Below, piece by piece: positions 13,001 through 22,500 of a DNA stretch of 64,000 bases. The stretch comes from Dallia pectoralis (lineage: Eukaryota > Chordata > Actinopteri > Esociformes > Umbridae), in assembly GCA_029465975.1 (NCBI GenBank), contig CM055753.1:8710821-8774820 (forward strand). The letters run 5' to 3'. The notes under the pieces were generated by a model, which was not told where the DNA came from, ran no database searches, and saw only the letters and a list, made by a program, of their open reading frames with translations. Position numbers and translations under genes: made by a program. Each line of letters begins with the position of its first letter. Within the stretch, counting starts at the first letter, position 1.

Positions 13001-14830
13001 GAACTCTGAGACGGTCACATACTTCTGGTCTAACTGGAACATTCCAGTGCACAAGTGGTGTCTCCGGTGAGTCTAAATTACCGTACTATTAAAATACAAC
13101 CGCCCAGCAACTCCATTTACTTAATTCACATAATGACTGCATGTTTGCACACACACAATCCTGTCCTCCCGGGACATTTTGAGTGCTTTAGGATGAACTG
13201 TACTGTGAACATTTGAAAACATCCCCCTGCGTGATGGCAGCTTTGTACGCATTCTTTCAACCGTCATCATGATGTCTGTATTGTAGTAACCCATAATACC
13301 GTGAGAACGGCTGAAACTAGCAAAAAGACACCATTCTACCATTACTTTCAGACATAAAGTTCTGAAAATGTCAAGGACTTTTAAAGTTTCTTCAAGTGAA
13401 GTCGTGCAGAAATCATCAAGTGCTATGATCTAACCGGCTTTCATGAGATTTGCCTCGGGAAAGGAAGACACTGGGTTATCTGCAGAGGATAAGTTCATTT
13501 GAGTTATCAGCCACAAATATCTGCAATTAACTGCACCACAGATTACAACCGAAATAAATGCTTCACAGAGTTTAATCAACAGACACATCTCCACAGCAAC
13601 TGTTCTGAGGAGACTGCATGAATCAGGCCTTTATGGTCGGATCGCTGCAGAGAGTACTGAAGAAGAGAGGACTTTGGCCCAAAAAAACCCCCACAAGGAA
13701 CCGACATTAGACCGGTGAAAATCGAGTTTCAATCGGTGTGTCTTTGTGAGATGCAGGCTGGGTGAACTTATGTGGTTGTGTGTTTATAGAGTTCCCAACG
13801 TGTAACATGTAGGAAGTGAGATTGTGGTTTGCTGGTGACAGTCGGCAATTTTATTCCCGAATTCAATGCACACACACCCAGCAGAACTCCTTCAAGACTG
13901 TTGCAAAAATAATCAAGGTGACTCTGAACAATCTGGTTGGAAGAATGCCACGAGCGTGCTAAGTTTTCGTTAAGGAATTAGGTAGCTACTTGCAATCCAA
14001 AATATACACGTATTTGTTTTTGTTCAGCAATTTGTAGTCACATGATTCCATATCTGACTTTTCACAGTTGTGAGGTCTTCATTGTTATACTACAATGTGG
14101 AAAATCGTCAAAATAGAAAACACAATATGTGTGTTGAAGCTTTGACTGCTGCTCTATGTAGTCGTTTGTTCGTTGTTCTCCACAGCCACTTCTACCAGCC
14201 CATTATGAGAAGAGGTGTGAGTAAATGGGTTGCCCGCACCGCCGTCTTCCTGCTCTCGGCCTTCTTCCACGAGGTTTGTGTGGTTTGCTGGGACATTGAT
14301 ACACATGGTTTGGTTGGTCTGAAGGGTTGACTTTTGTCCGTTCACTAGCTTTGCCGGGGGTTATGCTTTATAAAAGAAATCGGGGTTCCGTTTGGGACAC
14401 GTTTCGACTGACTCGTAATTTCACACGCGACTAGCCCGATCGTTTATATGCGGTAAAGCTTGCCTCAATTAATAATCCTCCTTCTTTTCAAGTACTTGGT
14501 GAGCGTTCCGCTGAAGATGTTCCGACTGTGGGCCTTTATGGGCATGATGGCTCAGGTCAGACAACCGTTTCTTCATGAACTAATCTTAAACATTGTCTTT
14601 CGTTGACACTTGCCCTCTCGCTTTTAAGGCATTTCAAATCTGTGAGCATTAAGTGAGTCTTTACCCATTGACTGTCCTTTTAGATTCCGCTCGCCTGGTT
14701 TGTCAGCCGCTTCCTGAGGGGTAACTATGGCAACGCGGCAGTCTGGATCTCGCTCATTATTGGCCAGCCGGTCGCCGTGCTGATGTACTTCCACGACTAC
14801 TACGTGCTACACTACGTGCCACAGTCATGA
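1098..14830 (+). CDS. dgat1: Diacylglycerol O-acyltransferase 1, exons 2-17 (5' partial)
   Basis: DGAT1 is an ER-membrane MBOAT enzyme that joins diacylglycerol and acyl-CoA to make triacylglycerol. Exons read from homology, phase and GT-AG borders: 1098-1185, 5202-5242, 5674-5759, 6005-6057, 6357-6462, 10327-10455, 11249-11323, 11487-11590, 11706-11744, 11904-11945, 12037-12081, 12697-12809, 13001-13066, 14186-14273, 14493-14555 and 14684-14830 (stop TGA). All phases join without a stop and give 427 residues plus one split codon; human DGAT1 has 488, so only exon 1 is missing. Family hallmarks are present: NYRGILNWCVVML at the start, CYELNFPRSPRIRK, the FYRDWWN motif (exons 13-14), and FFHEYLVSVP across exons 15-16, which carries the catalytic histidine. 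The C-terminus is HDYYVLHYVPQS. Teleosts have dgat1a and dgat1b, and I cannot tell which this is. The gene is convergent with cfap20. Confidence 0.95.
1735..2330 (+). mobile_element. Decayed Tc1/mariner-like transposon remnant
   Basis: The stretch from about 1790 resembles the fish Tc1 transposase segment whose protein reads HGGGSIMLWGCF. Here it reads roughly HGGGGSIRLLGCF around 1792-1835, followed by a degraded downstream part (GAAAACCTGCTGAAG near 1870, a WP-like block near 1985, GAGCTTGAGCAAGTTTGCAAG near 2084). Stops and frameshifts break it, so no transposase is coded. The ends are approximate; no intact terminal inverted repeats were found. Confidence 0.75.
3385..3478 (+). mobile_element. 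L2-like retroelement 3' tail
   Basis: The run of a 'gctgggtgtttgtagaagcac' type segment, then 'tttgtgacaac', 'gtaaaaagggcttta' and a GATT-rich end closely resembles the 3' end shared by many fish L2-type elements and SINEs. Only the tail is recognisable. Confidence 0.6.
5447..5512. repeat. 20-bp tandem repeat, about 3 copies
   Basis: Consecutive copies of a unit beginning CATGTGTCACGTATG lie in dgat1 intron 3. The last copy has a base change. Confidence 0.85.
6590..10296 (+). repeat. Giant GGT/AAAACAAC minisatellite in dgat1 intron 6
   Basis: About 3.7 kb built from a core TGTAAAACAACAA followed by two to five GGT/TGG triplets, giving units of about 21-33 bp whose lengths are all multiples of three. 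Variant units (AACACTG, AACCATG, CTGGTGGTGGTCG, GCTGG) recur in the same order, exposing a higher-order repeat of about 1 kb: the marker GGTTTAAAACAAC occurs near 6967, 7975 and 8962, spacings of 1008 and 987 bp. The array fills almost the whole intron 6463-10326. The plus (transcribed) strand is G-rich, so RNA or displaced DNA could form two-tetrad G-quadruplexes. It is stop-free in several frames, but repeat composition explains that. Confidence 0.97.
10670..10715. repeat. 12-bp tandem repeat, about 4 copies
   Basis: The unit TTTGACCGTGTC is repeated in dgat1 intron 7. Confidence 0.9.
12328..12405. repeat. GC-rich 19-bp tandem repeat, about 4 copies
   Basis: Units of GGGCCAGGGAGGTGGGC type lie in dgat1 intron 12. 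The last copies are shortened. Confidence 0.85.
12543..12664. repeat. 61-bp tandem duplication
   Basis: Two near-identical copies begin at 'atggcacaacgcgcatatg' (about 12543 and 12602) and differ at only one or two bases. A third partial start is seen at 12660. They lie directly upstream of the acceptor of exon 13 (12697). Confidence 0.9.
13440..14125 (+). mobile_element. Decayed Tc1-like transposon in dgat1 intron 14
   Basis: Two blocks match a very common fish Tc1-like family. The 5' half contains 'actgttctgaggagactgc' and 'atgaatcaggcctttatgg', 'gacattagaccgg' and 'gtgtctttgtgag' (about 13600-13760). The 3' half contains 'aactccttcaagactgttg' (about 13884), 'agaatgccacgagcgtgc' and the terminal 'acatgattccatat' and 'tacaatgtggaaaat' (to about 14110). 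The middle of the transposase is deleted, and frameshifts remove coding ability. It lies on the + strand between exons 14 and 15. Confidence 0.85.
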
Positions 14831-16658
14831 ATGTTTCGCAAGCAGAGGAGCAATATGTTATGACTTTTATTTTGAAAAGGGAAACGTCTTATATAAAGCT
14901 AAAGAGGATTACAAGAATGTCATGAGATGTAAATTGTCTCGCCTCGAGACGCCATTTCTCTAACGCACTTATATGCTACACAGAGACTTGGTTCCGTCCG
15001 ATCATGTGAAATTGTCGTGAAACACTGCCCTGCCAAAGCTAGAACATTTGTATGGTTTTTTTTCTCTCCGTCGTTTCTTACTTAAAAAGTTCAAACTATG
15101 AAGATCAATGCGAAAAACCTGCCTACCGGTGTGCTGCTGTTTGACACGTGTTTCTGGCCTTTGATTGGTTAATGATCTCAAGTATTTTACAGGTTTTGTA
15201 TATTTTTTTCTCCCAATATGCCTTTATTATTTAAGTCAGAAACATATCAACTTTTCTTTGCACTGAAACGCATGCTGTTCGTTTGATGCTCTTTGAATGT
15301 AACGCCTAAAGGGAGTACAGTGTATTATAAGACGGATGTTTGTCAACACAATAATAATAATATGTAAATGTTCTGGTGATCGTTAATCAGTAGAAGGACA
15401 ACGTTGATTGTCGTTGATCGTGTTTTCACTGTAACCTGAACCAAAGGGAGTACGATACCTGCGATTCCTTCGTTTCACTTCGCACCTTTTGATCAACTGT
15501 TGCTTTGTCACCGAAGTACACTGTAGTCCTTGCTGTAAGCTCATAGACTCTAAACGACATTCTGTTTCCCCTTCCTTTTATTTATCAAGTCTATTCATTG
15601 CCTGTGTGCCTGACGTCTCATTTACTATGTCATCTTAATCCAGCCTGCAGTGTACCACAAGTGCTTAGTAACATTATTTTTTTCACGTTGTGTATTGTGG
15701 AAAAGATAAACATTGGTTTGGCTGGTGTTGTTATGTAAGGTATATCATGTTGGCTTCAGCCTTCACCAAATGTTAAAATGGAATGTATTTCTCCCCCAAC
15801 CAAATGGTCCTTGGATGGGCAGATAAGAGGTGTTTTCCAAACCTCTCCTAGACCAAATGTGACATTTGATAAAAGGTGTGTTTATATTATAGTAACCAAC
15901 ATCAGATCTATTTTAAAACCCATCTAATGGGTAGTATTTTTGCAGAACTTTGAATGAACACACATTTGACAGTAGATGTTTGTATGCAAATGTTTGGACA
16001 CCCCTTGAAGGCATGTTTAAAAGATTAAGGATTGGAAGTTGAGTTGCATGTCCAGATGTAGAAGAGTAATAAAAACTCAGAACCGCTCGTAGATTATTCA
16101 GGTGTTCAAAGGCCAAAAACAAACATGACCTGGAGGAAGGTTTGGCTAACACGCTAGTGGAGTTGTACCACGTTTCCTCTACAAACACAATCTCCATGGT
16201 AGAGACACCAGAAGGAAGCTTTACATGTGACCTCATTACAAAAGGCAACATCTTAACACTTTAATAGGACATTTTTTGTCTGTAACAGTCATGTATTAAG
16301 TTCTGGAATTGTCTTCACCTGATTAAGTCCTAGTGAGTCAATGAAGTTCCAAAATGTTCATGTTTGCTAGCTGCAGAGTTTGGTTTAACCTTTTACTTAA
16401 TCTTTTAAAAAAATCAACACACCAGATAATTTGTTCAGCGGTGCCCAAAACTTTGCATATAACTATACAGCCGGTGAGAGAGAGATCAGGTTGTTTTCTA
16501 TGCTAACTATTGAGGAAACTGTTCCAGAACATGTGTTTTGTGATGTTTTTTCTCTTTCACACTGTACTGTGAGAGTTTTGTACCATTAGATACAGTATTC
16601 AGCCGCGGACATTGCACTGAGCGCCTCTAATCGGCAGCTATTGCACCAGTGAAATAAA
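14831..16658 (+). other. dgat1: Probable dgat1 3' UTR and downstream region
   Basis: No coding sequence is seen after the dgat1 stop. The first canonical AATAAA I find on the + strand is at 16068-16073, inside a MITE-like insertion; the next is at 16653-16658. Either could end a long 3' UTR, or an unrecognised variant hexamer closer to the stop may be used. Confidence 0.4.
15981..16463. mobile_element. MITE-like element with terminal inverted repeats
   Basis: The left end GTATGCAAATGTTTGGACAC (from 15982) is matched at the right end by the reverse complement of 16440-16462, which reads ATATGCAAAGTTTTGGGCAC. The termini are therefore imperfect inverted repeats of about 24 bp bounding roughly 480 bp. 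The terminal motif (TATGCAAA, then TTTGGGCACCCC) resembles a Tc1-like family seen in fish genomes. No transposase frame survives. It lies in the dgat1 3' region and carries an AATAAA at 16068. Confidence 0.75.
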
Positions 16659-16817
16659 TTCTGCCTATAAAACTGTAACCTGTGCCAAACATTTGTTTCC
16701 ATGTATGAGGTTACACTGAGCAGCATTCTTGTAATTTACAATAATGGTTACCTGAATTGCTGGTGGATTCTAACGCTGAACAAAAACTCAAACACATTTT
16801 TTTGTGCATATAAAATG

Positions 16818-16823
16818 TTTATT
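16818..16823 (-). terminator. cfap20: cfap20 poly(A) signal candidate
   Basis: TTTATT on the + strand is AATAAA on the - strand, about 150 bp past the cfap20 stop at 16974, a normal spacing for a short 3' UTR. Confidence 0.65.
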
Positions 16824-16973
16824 GTGCAGGAATTTAGGAAACAAATACATGGTTCCGAAATATGTTAAAATATTACAAGCGTACAATAAGTTTACCAGAC
16901 AATCTGCAGATAGAATTCACATCAAGAACAGGGTGTGGGTATTGATTCACTACTGCTGTAGAGAACAGCTGCC

Positions 16974-18541
16974 CTACTGCTGCAAAAAAACAGAAGAATA
17001 CAAACGTGAATTAGTTACAAGAACTGAAATACTCTCGAAATACCTGAGAAGGTGTTTTCATTCAACTACTTTTACTCTGGTCAAATAGGCTGCACTAATA
17101 AAGGGAACCGGTTTAAGCATTTAGTCAGTATGAACGTTGTTAATTGTCCTTATTTATGCTTACCTTTGCTTTATTTTGCACGGGTAAATACAGTTTAAAC
17201 TCTGCCGGCAGCTCATCTTCTGAGTACAGTCTGTCAGAGAAGTAAACTCTCCTGATGCGGCAGTTTGCATGGATCTGGAACAAAGACGCATGCCGGCGTA
17301 AGAGATTCCCTATCACAGACACAGCATCTGGCGAGACTATAAAAACAGATCCTGGACCAGTCTAGATAAATCATCTGTACAGCAAACTGTGCAACCCCGG
17401 ACCACAAGCCTATTCCCAACTTACCTGCACGCGGAGTGTCTCGATGTAGTTGGTGCCGTAAGCCCGCCGCGTGAAGTCTGACAGGTTGAACTGGATCTGG
17501 TTCCAGCCGTCGTCCAGTCTCATGGGCATAGTGCAGATGAAGGGCTTCACTCGAGTGGTGCTCTGGTAGTTACTCGCCCGGAACCGCCTTCTCACATTCT
17601 TGTCATCCAACACCTAGGTTTAGAATTGGCAAATCGGTCTAATGGAAACGTCAAGGTTGGCTATAGTTGAGGCAGTATCCGAGTCTGCTCTGTAGTGAGA
17701 ATCGGGCAATGGTTTTCAGTTTAACACTTAGTACAGATGTGATTGTCGACTTGAATGATATCCTACCTGGACTTCAAAAGTGAAATATTTCTTCAAGTTC
17801 TTTATGATCATAACCAAAAATGGGAGTTTGATGCCAAGTGTCTTCTTTGGGTCTGCTGGACAGGTGATGTAGGTCGTGCTGATGGATGTCAGGACAAATT
17901 GGATGTTAAAGAGGAAATGCACTAACAGGAGACTGGCTATCAACATGCTATTGAAGCTTACCTGACATTTGTTCCCTCCACTTCAAGAACTAGTGACTGG
18001 ATGTCGTTGTCTGTAATCCTCTTTATGTGGCCATTTCTGACCTGTAAGAGGCAACCATGTATAATAGTTAACAACTAGTGCTATCGTACAATTATCATAA
18101 ACAGACTTAGCAAAAGTAGCACGAGGAGTACACTGACAACATAGCATAGAAGCAGTCAAATGTTAGCTAAAAACGTGTTTTGCAGCAATAAACGTTAATC
18201 AGACATAGATCAGAAAGACACATCGCCAAACGTTAGCTACAGTACAGTACTACTAGCTGAAAGATTGTTAGCAGGTTGCTCTCTGATGCCTGACACTAAA
18301 TACAAACACGGCAAATGACTTAGCAAACGTTACCATAGCTCGCTAATAACAATTCAATTAGCCAGCCAGTCCATTTAGCCGTTCTTGTCAAATACACTGC
18401 TATCAGCAATCGTTAGCTGGCGAGCTAACTGATGCGTATGTTTGTATAAAGTATTACCTTTTTGTCCCATATCTGAAGAGGTTTGCTGCCGATACTATAC
18501 AAGATAGACAGGAATCCACTCTGGAAAGTGTTTTTAAACAT
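16974..18541 (-). CDS. cfap20: Cilia- and flagella-associated protein 20, complete
   Basis: CFAP20 is a small, extremely conserved protein of the axonemal doublet inner junction. Coding exons in transcript order: 18458-18541, 17962-18041, 17767-17878, 17425-17613, 17164-17274, and a last exon of one sense codon plus stop at 16974-16979. Together they code 193 aa, the length of the human protein. The start [18 protein letters not shown], the middle [20 protein letters not shown] and the end LPVQNKAKQ are nearly invariant in the family. The final acceptor is TTTTTTTGCAG followed by CAG TAG; a second acceptor 24 nt further on (CTACAG, then 16950-16955) is also followed by CAG TAG. The gene is convergent with dgat1 and divergent from trpn1. 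Confidence 0.96.
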
Positions 18542-18911
18542 CGTCTGTGCGTATAAAACACCCTCGCGTCCACATGTGTTGTCGCTCGTTGCTAACGTTA
18601 CGTTTGTTTACTTTTGATTCAGCTTGTGCTTCAGCTCCAAGTTCCGTGTGACACAAAATAAATTGCACCTAGTTAGTTCCGCTTCACAAACAAATAAAAC
18701 TTAACCTAGAGAATATGTCGATCTTTATTCAAATTCGACCCGAGAAGCCCATAAATGTGACTGAAGTATTGCCGTCCAGACCAGCCAAGCCCCACTGCCT
18801 CTAGCAGCGACCGAAACCTTGATCTCTGTCACAACCTTTGCATTGTCTGGGTTGCTATGAGACGCAGCGCGGGTCCTTCATCACCCCGGACCTCATTGTT
18901 TAGGCACACCG

Positions 18912-18925
18912 GTTACTATAGTAAC
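18912..18925. promoter_or_regulatory. Palindromic X-box-like (RFX) motif
   Basis: GTTACTATAGTAAC is a perfect 14-bp palindrome fitting the RFX X-box consensus RYYNYY-N(1-3)-RRNRAC with a 2-bp spacer. It is about 370 bp upstream of the cfap20 start and 660 bp upstream of the trpn1 start. RFX factors drive ciliary genes. A near-miss half site (GTTGCTATGAGAC) lies at about 18851. Confidence 0.5.
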
Positions 18926-19379
18926 ACACAGCATTGATGCTGCCATATAGGTGGTCTACAACACTGTAACACCATGCCAGTTCCTGAGAATACGGAAACA
19001 ACGGTGTGTTACTGATATAAAAGATCATGTCACTCTGAAAATTATAATTAATTATTATATTACTACTGCCTGTAAATAAAACCCGTACGAGTTGCATTTA
19101 AACCAACCAATGTTTTTTACCAAGGCCACCGGTTTTAACATAATGAATTGAGTTATAATGATTATTTCCAGTTAATTCCCAGATACTGCATTTGTTCTGA
19201 TAAAACACTCAAACGCGGTGGGGATATAAAGAAGGTAGAGCATAATTGGCAACCAACGGCATAGTACGACAAACGAATATCAGATCATTATATTTTGAAA
19301 ATATATTGAATGCATTTCGATTAAAGGTAAATGGGCGTTTTTTGGCTGATCCGCAAACAAAGTAAGTCCATCATGGGCA

Positions 19380-19385
19380 TATAAA
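19380..19385 (+). promoter_or_regulatory. trpn1: TATA box candidate for trpn1
   Basis: TATAAA lies about 200 bp upstream of the trpn1 start codon in the order GGCATATAAAGCAGG. It would place transcription start near 19410 with a 5' UTR of about 175 nt if exon 1 is also the first transcribed exon. Confidence 0.45.
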
Positions 19386-19585
19386 GCAGGCGGAGTTTGA
19401 AAAGTTCAACCACTGATGCGAATAGCGACTAATCGGAATGTGGCATGAACTTCTGAGCACACAGTTAACACTCGAGTCCAGACGACTTTTGTAATTTCAG
19501 CTGACATTTAGGATAAGGATATCTATTTTCCAAACAAGGTATTGCACATTCTGAGGTTGAACATCGAAAGGCGGTCTGTGTAAAG

Positions 19586-22500
19586 ATGTCTGAGACATCT
19601 CCAGTCAGCTCTGGGTCCTGCCAGCGACTCCTGCAGCTGTCACTGAACCGTGACTGGAATGTGCTAGAGCAGACAATCAAAGAGTTGGACAAGGGAGATC
19701 CAGAACTCACTGTAACTGATGAGGTAAGGGGATGGCTGTGTTTGGCTCCCTTTTCTTCAGAAAATGCATGATGTGCATGTGAGTAGGATTTGTGATGAAG
19801 CATGGGAATGAAATATCAAGACTGCAGTTTTTGTTATTTTAATCAAATGCATTTGTGCAATAAAGTACTAAAATAAATTTACTAATTGTTTCTTTCAATT
19901 TCTGGAACAAGAAAGCTTCTATATCCTTAGAAATTACAAGCCTAGTTCCAAATGTGTAATACGACGAGGTAACACTATACACACCCATTAACACAAATAT
20001 ATATACAGTGCATATACATACATACATACATACATACATACATTTAGTTACATATAAAGGCAACTAAATGTAATGAACTGTAAACTGTGATATGTAATGT
20101 TTTCATTAAGCTTATAAGATAAATTAAATGTTAACGGTTCTGTTTTCCAGGAGTCTGGTTTGAGTCTGCTGATGATTGCAGCGAGGGAGAACCGCCTCTC
20201 TGTAGTAGACAGGCTACTGGAGTTAGGAGTCAGTCCTTGTGAGAGGTCAAAGGTAAGATCTCACTCAAACTCAGACCGCTACTAATGTTAACGGATTGAT
20301 CTTCACACAGAATTTTTTTTTCTAATTTCCTATATTCTATGACACCGTAACAAAACAATAATAAATCATTTGATTCTTACCAATTAGAGTACCTAAAACC
20401 CTCATAGTTAGGTCGGATATGATTCATATATAAATATCTTAGTAATACAGTTTACTCCAAAGTTAAAGTTGTAATTTACCACCATTCTAATCTGACAGGG
20501 AAGGGGCTAGATAATGTTAATGTCATCAGTGGCACGGCTATGAGTGCTCTTTCGCTGGTGCGGATAAGGCTTGTTCCTGACGAAAAGGTCATTGGCAGAG
20601 AGGTGGGCGTACTAGTGGACTGACCTTTATGGCTGTAACATGGACAATGCGTCCCTCCTGGGTTCTGTTCTGTTCTAATGGAATCACTGGGCTTTATCTG
20701 GACCCACCCTTCCTGCGAGTCAACGACAAAATTATACATTTCAGCAGTCATTACATAAACAGAGAGATAATAAATTACTCGTCCTAATCGTTCCAGAAAA
20801 TATCTTGTGTGCTAATACATTAATCCCGTGTCACCTCGGTGTAGACGGGCTCAGCTCGCTGCCAGGTCTGGAAGGATTTAGCTGTTTGGCTTTAGTCCAG
20901 AGTCAGAGACGAGGACGTCAGATTTTAGGTTTTTCCCAATGTTTGGCAGTCGTGTCCCGCTGGGGTGGTTGAATTCAACATCTGACAATGCAAAAATATG
21001 TGTGTGTGTGTGTGTGTGTTTGCTCTATCTGTGGGTTTTAATATGCAGCAGGGCTGTGCTGCCACTAATATTAATATAACCAATGGGATGCAGAGAAAAC
21101 CAGACATATGTTATTAGCATAGAGAGACAGATCGGTGTTAAGGATTGTGTTTAATACAAGAAGACATGTCCGTCCCAGAGTTCCCCTTTTAAACTGTCTC
21201 CGGGTCATTTCCTCCAACCTTAGTGGTTCTTCAATCATTCTCAGTCCATTCATTCTATTAGGTATTCTGGGTATTCTGTTTCGATACTTGAGCTGTGTTT
21301 TGTTCTTTAAACAGTATACCTGAGGCAACAGCGAATATACTCAACTATCAACATTAAATTATTTTCAAGAATGTGTACAAATGTTGCCCTTAATACCCAC
21401 GTTTCGGTATTATGTTAAAGACATCCTGTATTTCATTATAAACAATAGACAGTGATTGGCTTGGAATTCAATGAATGCAAGTTGTCAGTCAGAGCCCTTA
21501 AAAGTCAGTCCACAATAACTGGCAGCCTCTATATATGTCCTGTGGAAATCAAAATAAAGGATGCTGGTCCCGTAGTTCGACCATCTCATATTGTTCTCTT
21601 GATTAAGGTGCCACAACAACAGCTCCCAAGTTAGGCTGCTGTATGTTCAAGGCTTTGTCCTCTGCCGTTTAGGCTGAAGTGTGGTTATAATGGGGTTCAG
21701 GTGGGGCCTGTGTACAGTAGCCGGGGCCCCTCGTCCAGGCAGGCGGGGGGAGGAAGGGCCTCTCTGCCACACAATGTTGATCTGTCCAAATACTTTTGGC
21801 CACGTAACATGAAAAGTCTCTTAAGAAAGTGGGGTTTATTTCGAAAAAACGCCTTTTCTAAATCAGCGGTTCTGCAATAGATTAAAACCTGTTGCTTTTA
21901 ATTTCTCCTTACAGGACGGCCGGACGGCGCTGCATATTGCGTCGGAACACTCCAAGGAAGATATTGTAAAGCTCCTGGCCAGAAAAGACGACTGTAATTC
22001 ACTTGGAGGCGTAGGTCCTTTATTAAACTCTTTATATTCCGTATTATGCATTCTGTATTGAATACATTACATTCAATTGCACTCCACTCCTTTCTTCTTT
22101 CTCACCATTGCAACGTTACCTCCACTTTCTGGCAAACCCATTTCCCTACATGTTGTGCTGAGTAAAGCCCAGGGAGGCTTGGCAGTCCAAAAAGAGGACT
22201 GTGGTTTACTGTATTTGGGCCCATTCTCCTTCCCAGCGGTAACTGAAAACTGCTATTATTGGTGTGCATTTTGGCAATTTGAAACTGATAGAGCATTTAC
22301 AGTATGTCTGACCGTCAGGAACCACCTTAGGCTTAACGGCTACAAATAGAAGCCTGCTACCAACACCAAGATCAAACTGCCTGGCGGGGATTTGAGGACT
22401 AGTGTGAGCAAATACCTGTGACACTCTTTTCTACATATTTTGTTTCTCCTACAGGAAACTCCCACTCGTTTGACCCGTCCACAAAATATTTTACTTTCTG

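Larger units (their letters stand above)
18542..19585. other. Divergent spacer between cfap20 and trpn1
   Basis: The two start codons are about 1.04 kb apart, facing away from each other. The spacer must hold both 5' UTRs and promoters. It includes the X-box-like palindrome and the TATA box listed separately; no other gene is seen. Confidence 0.7.
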
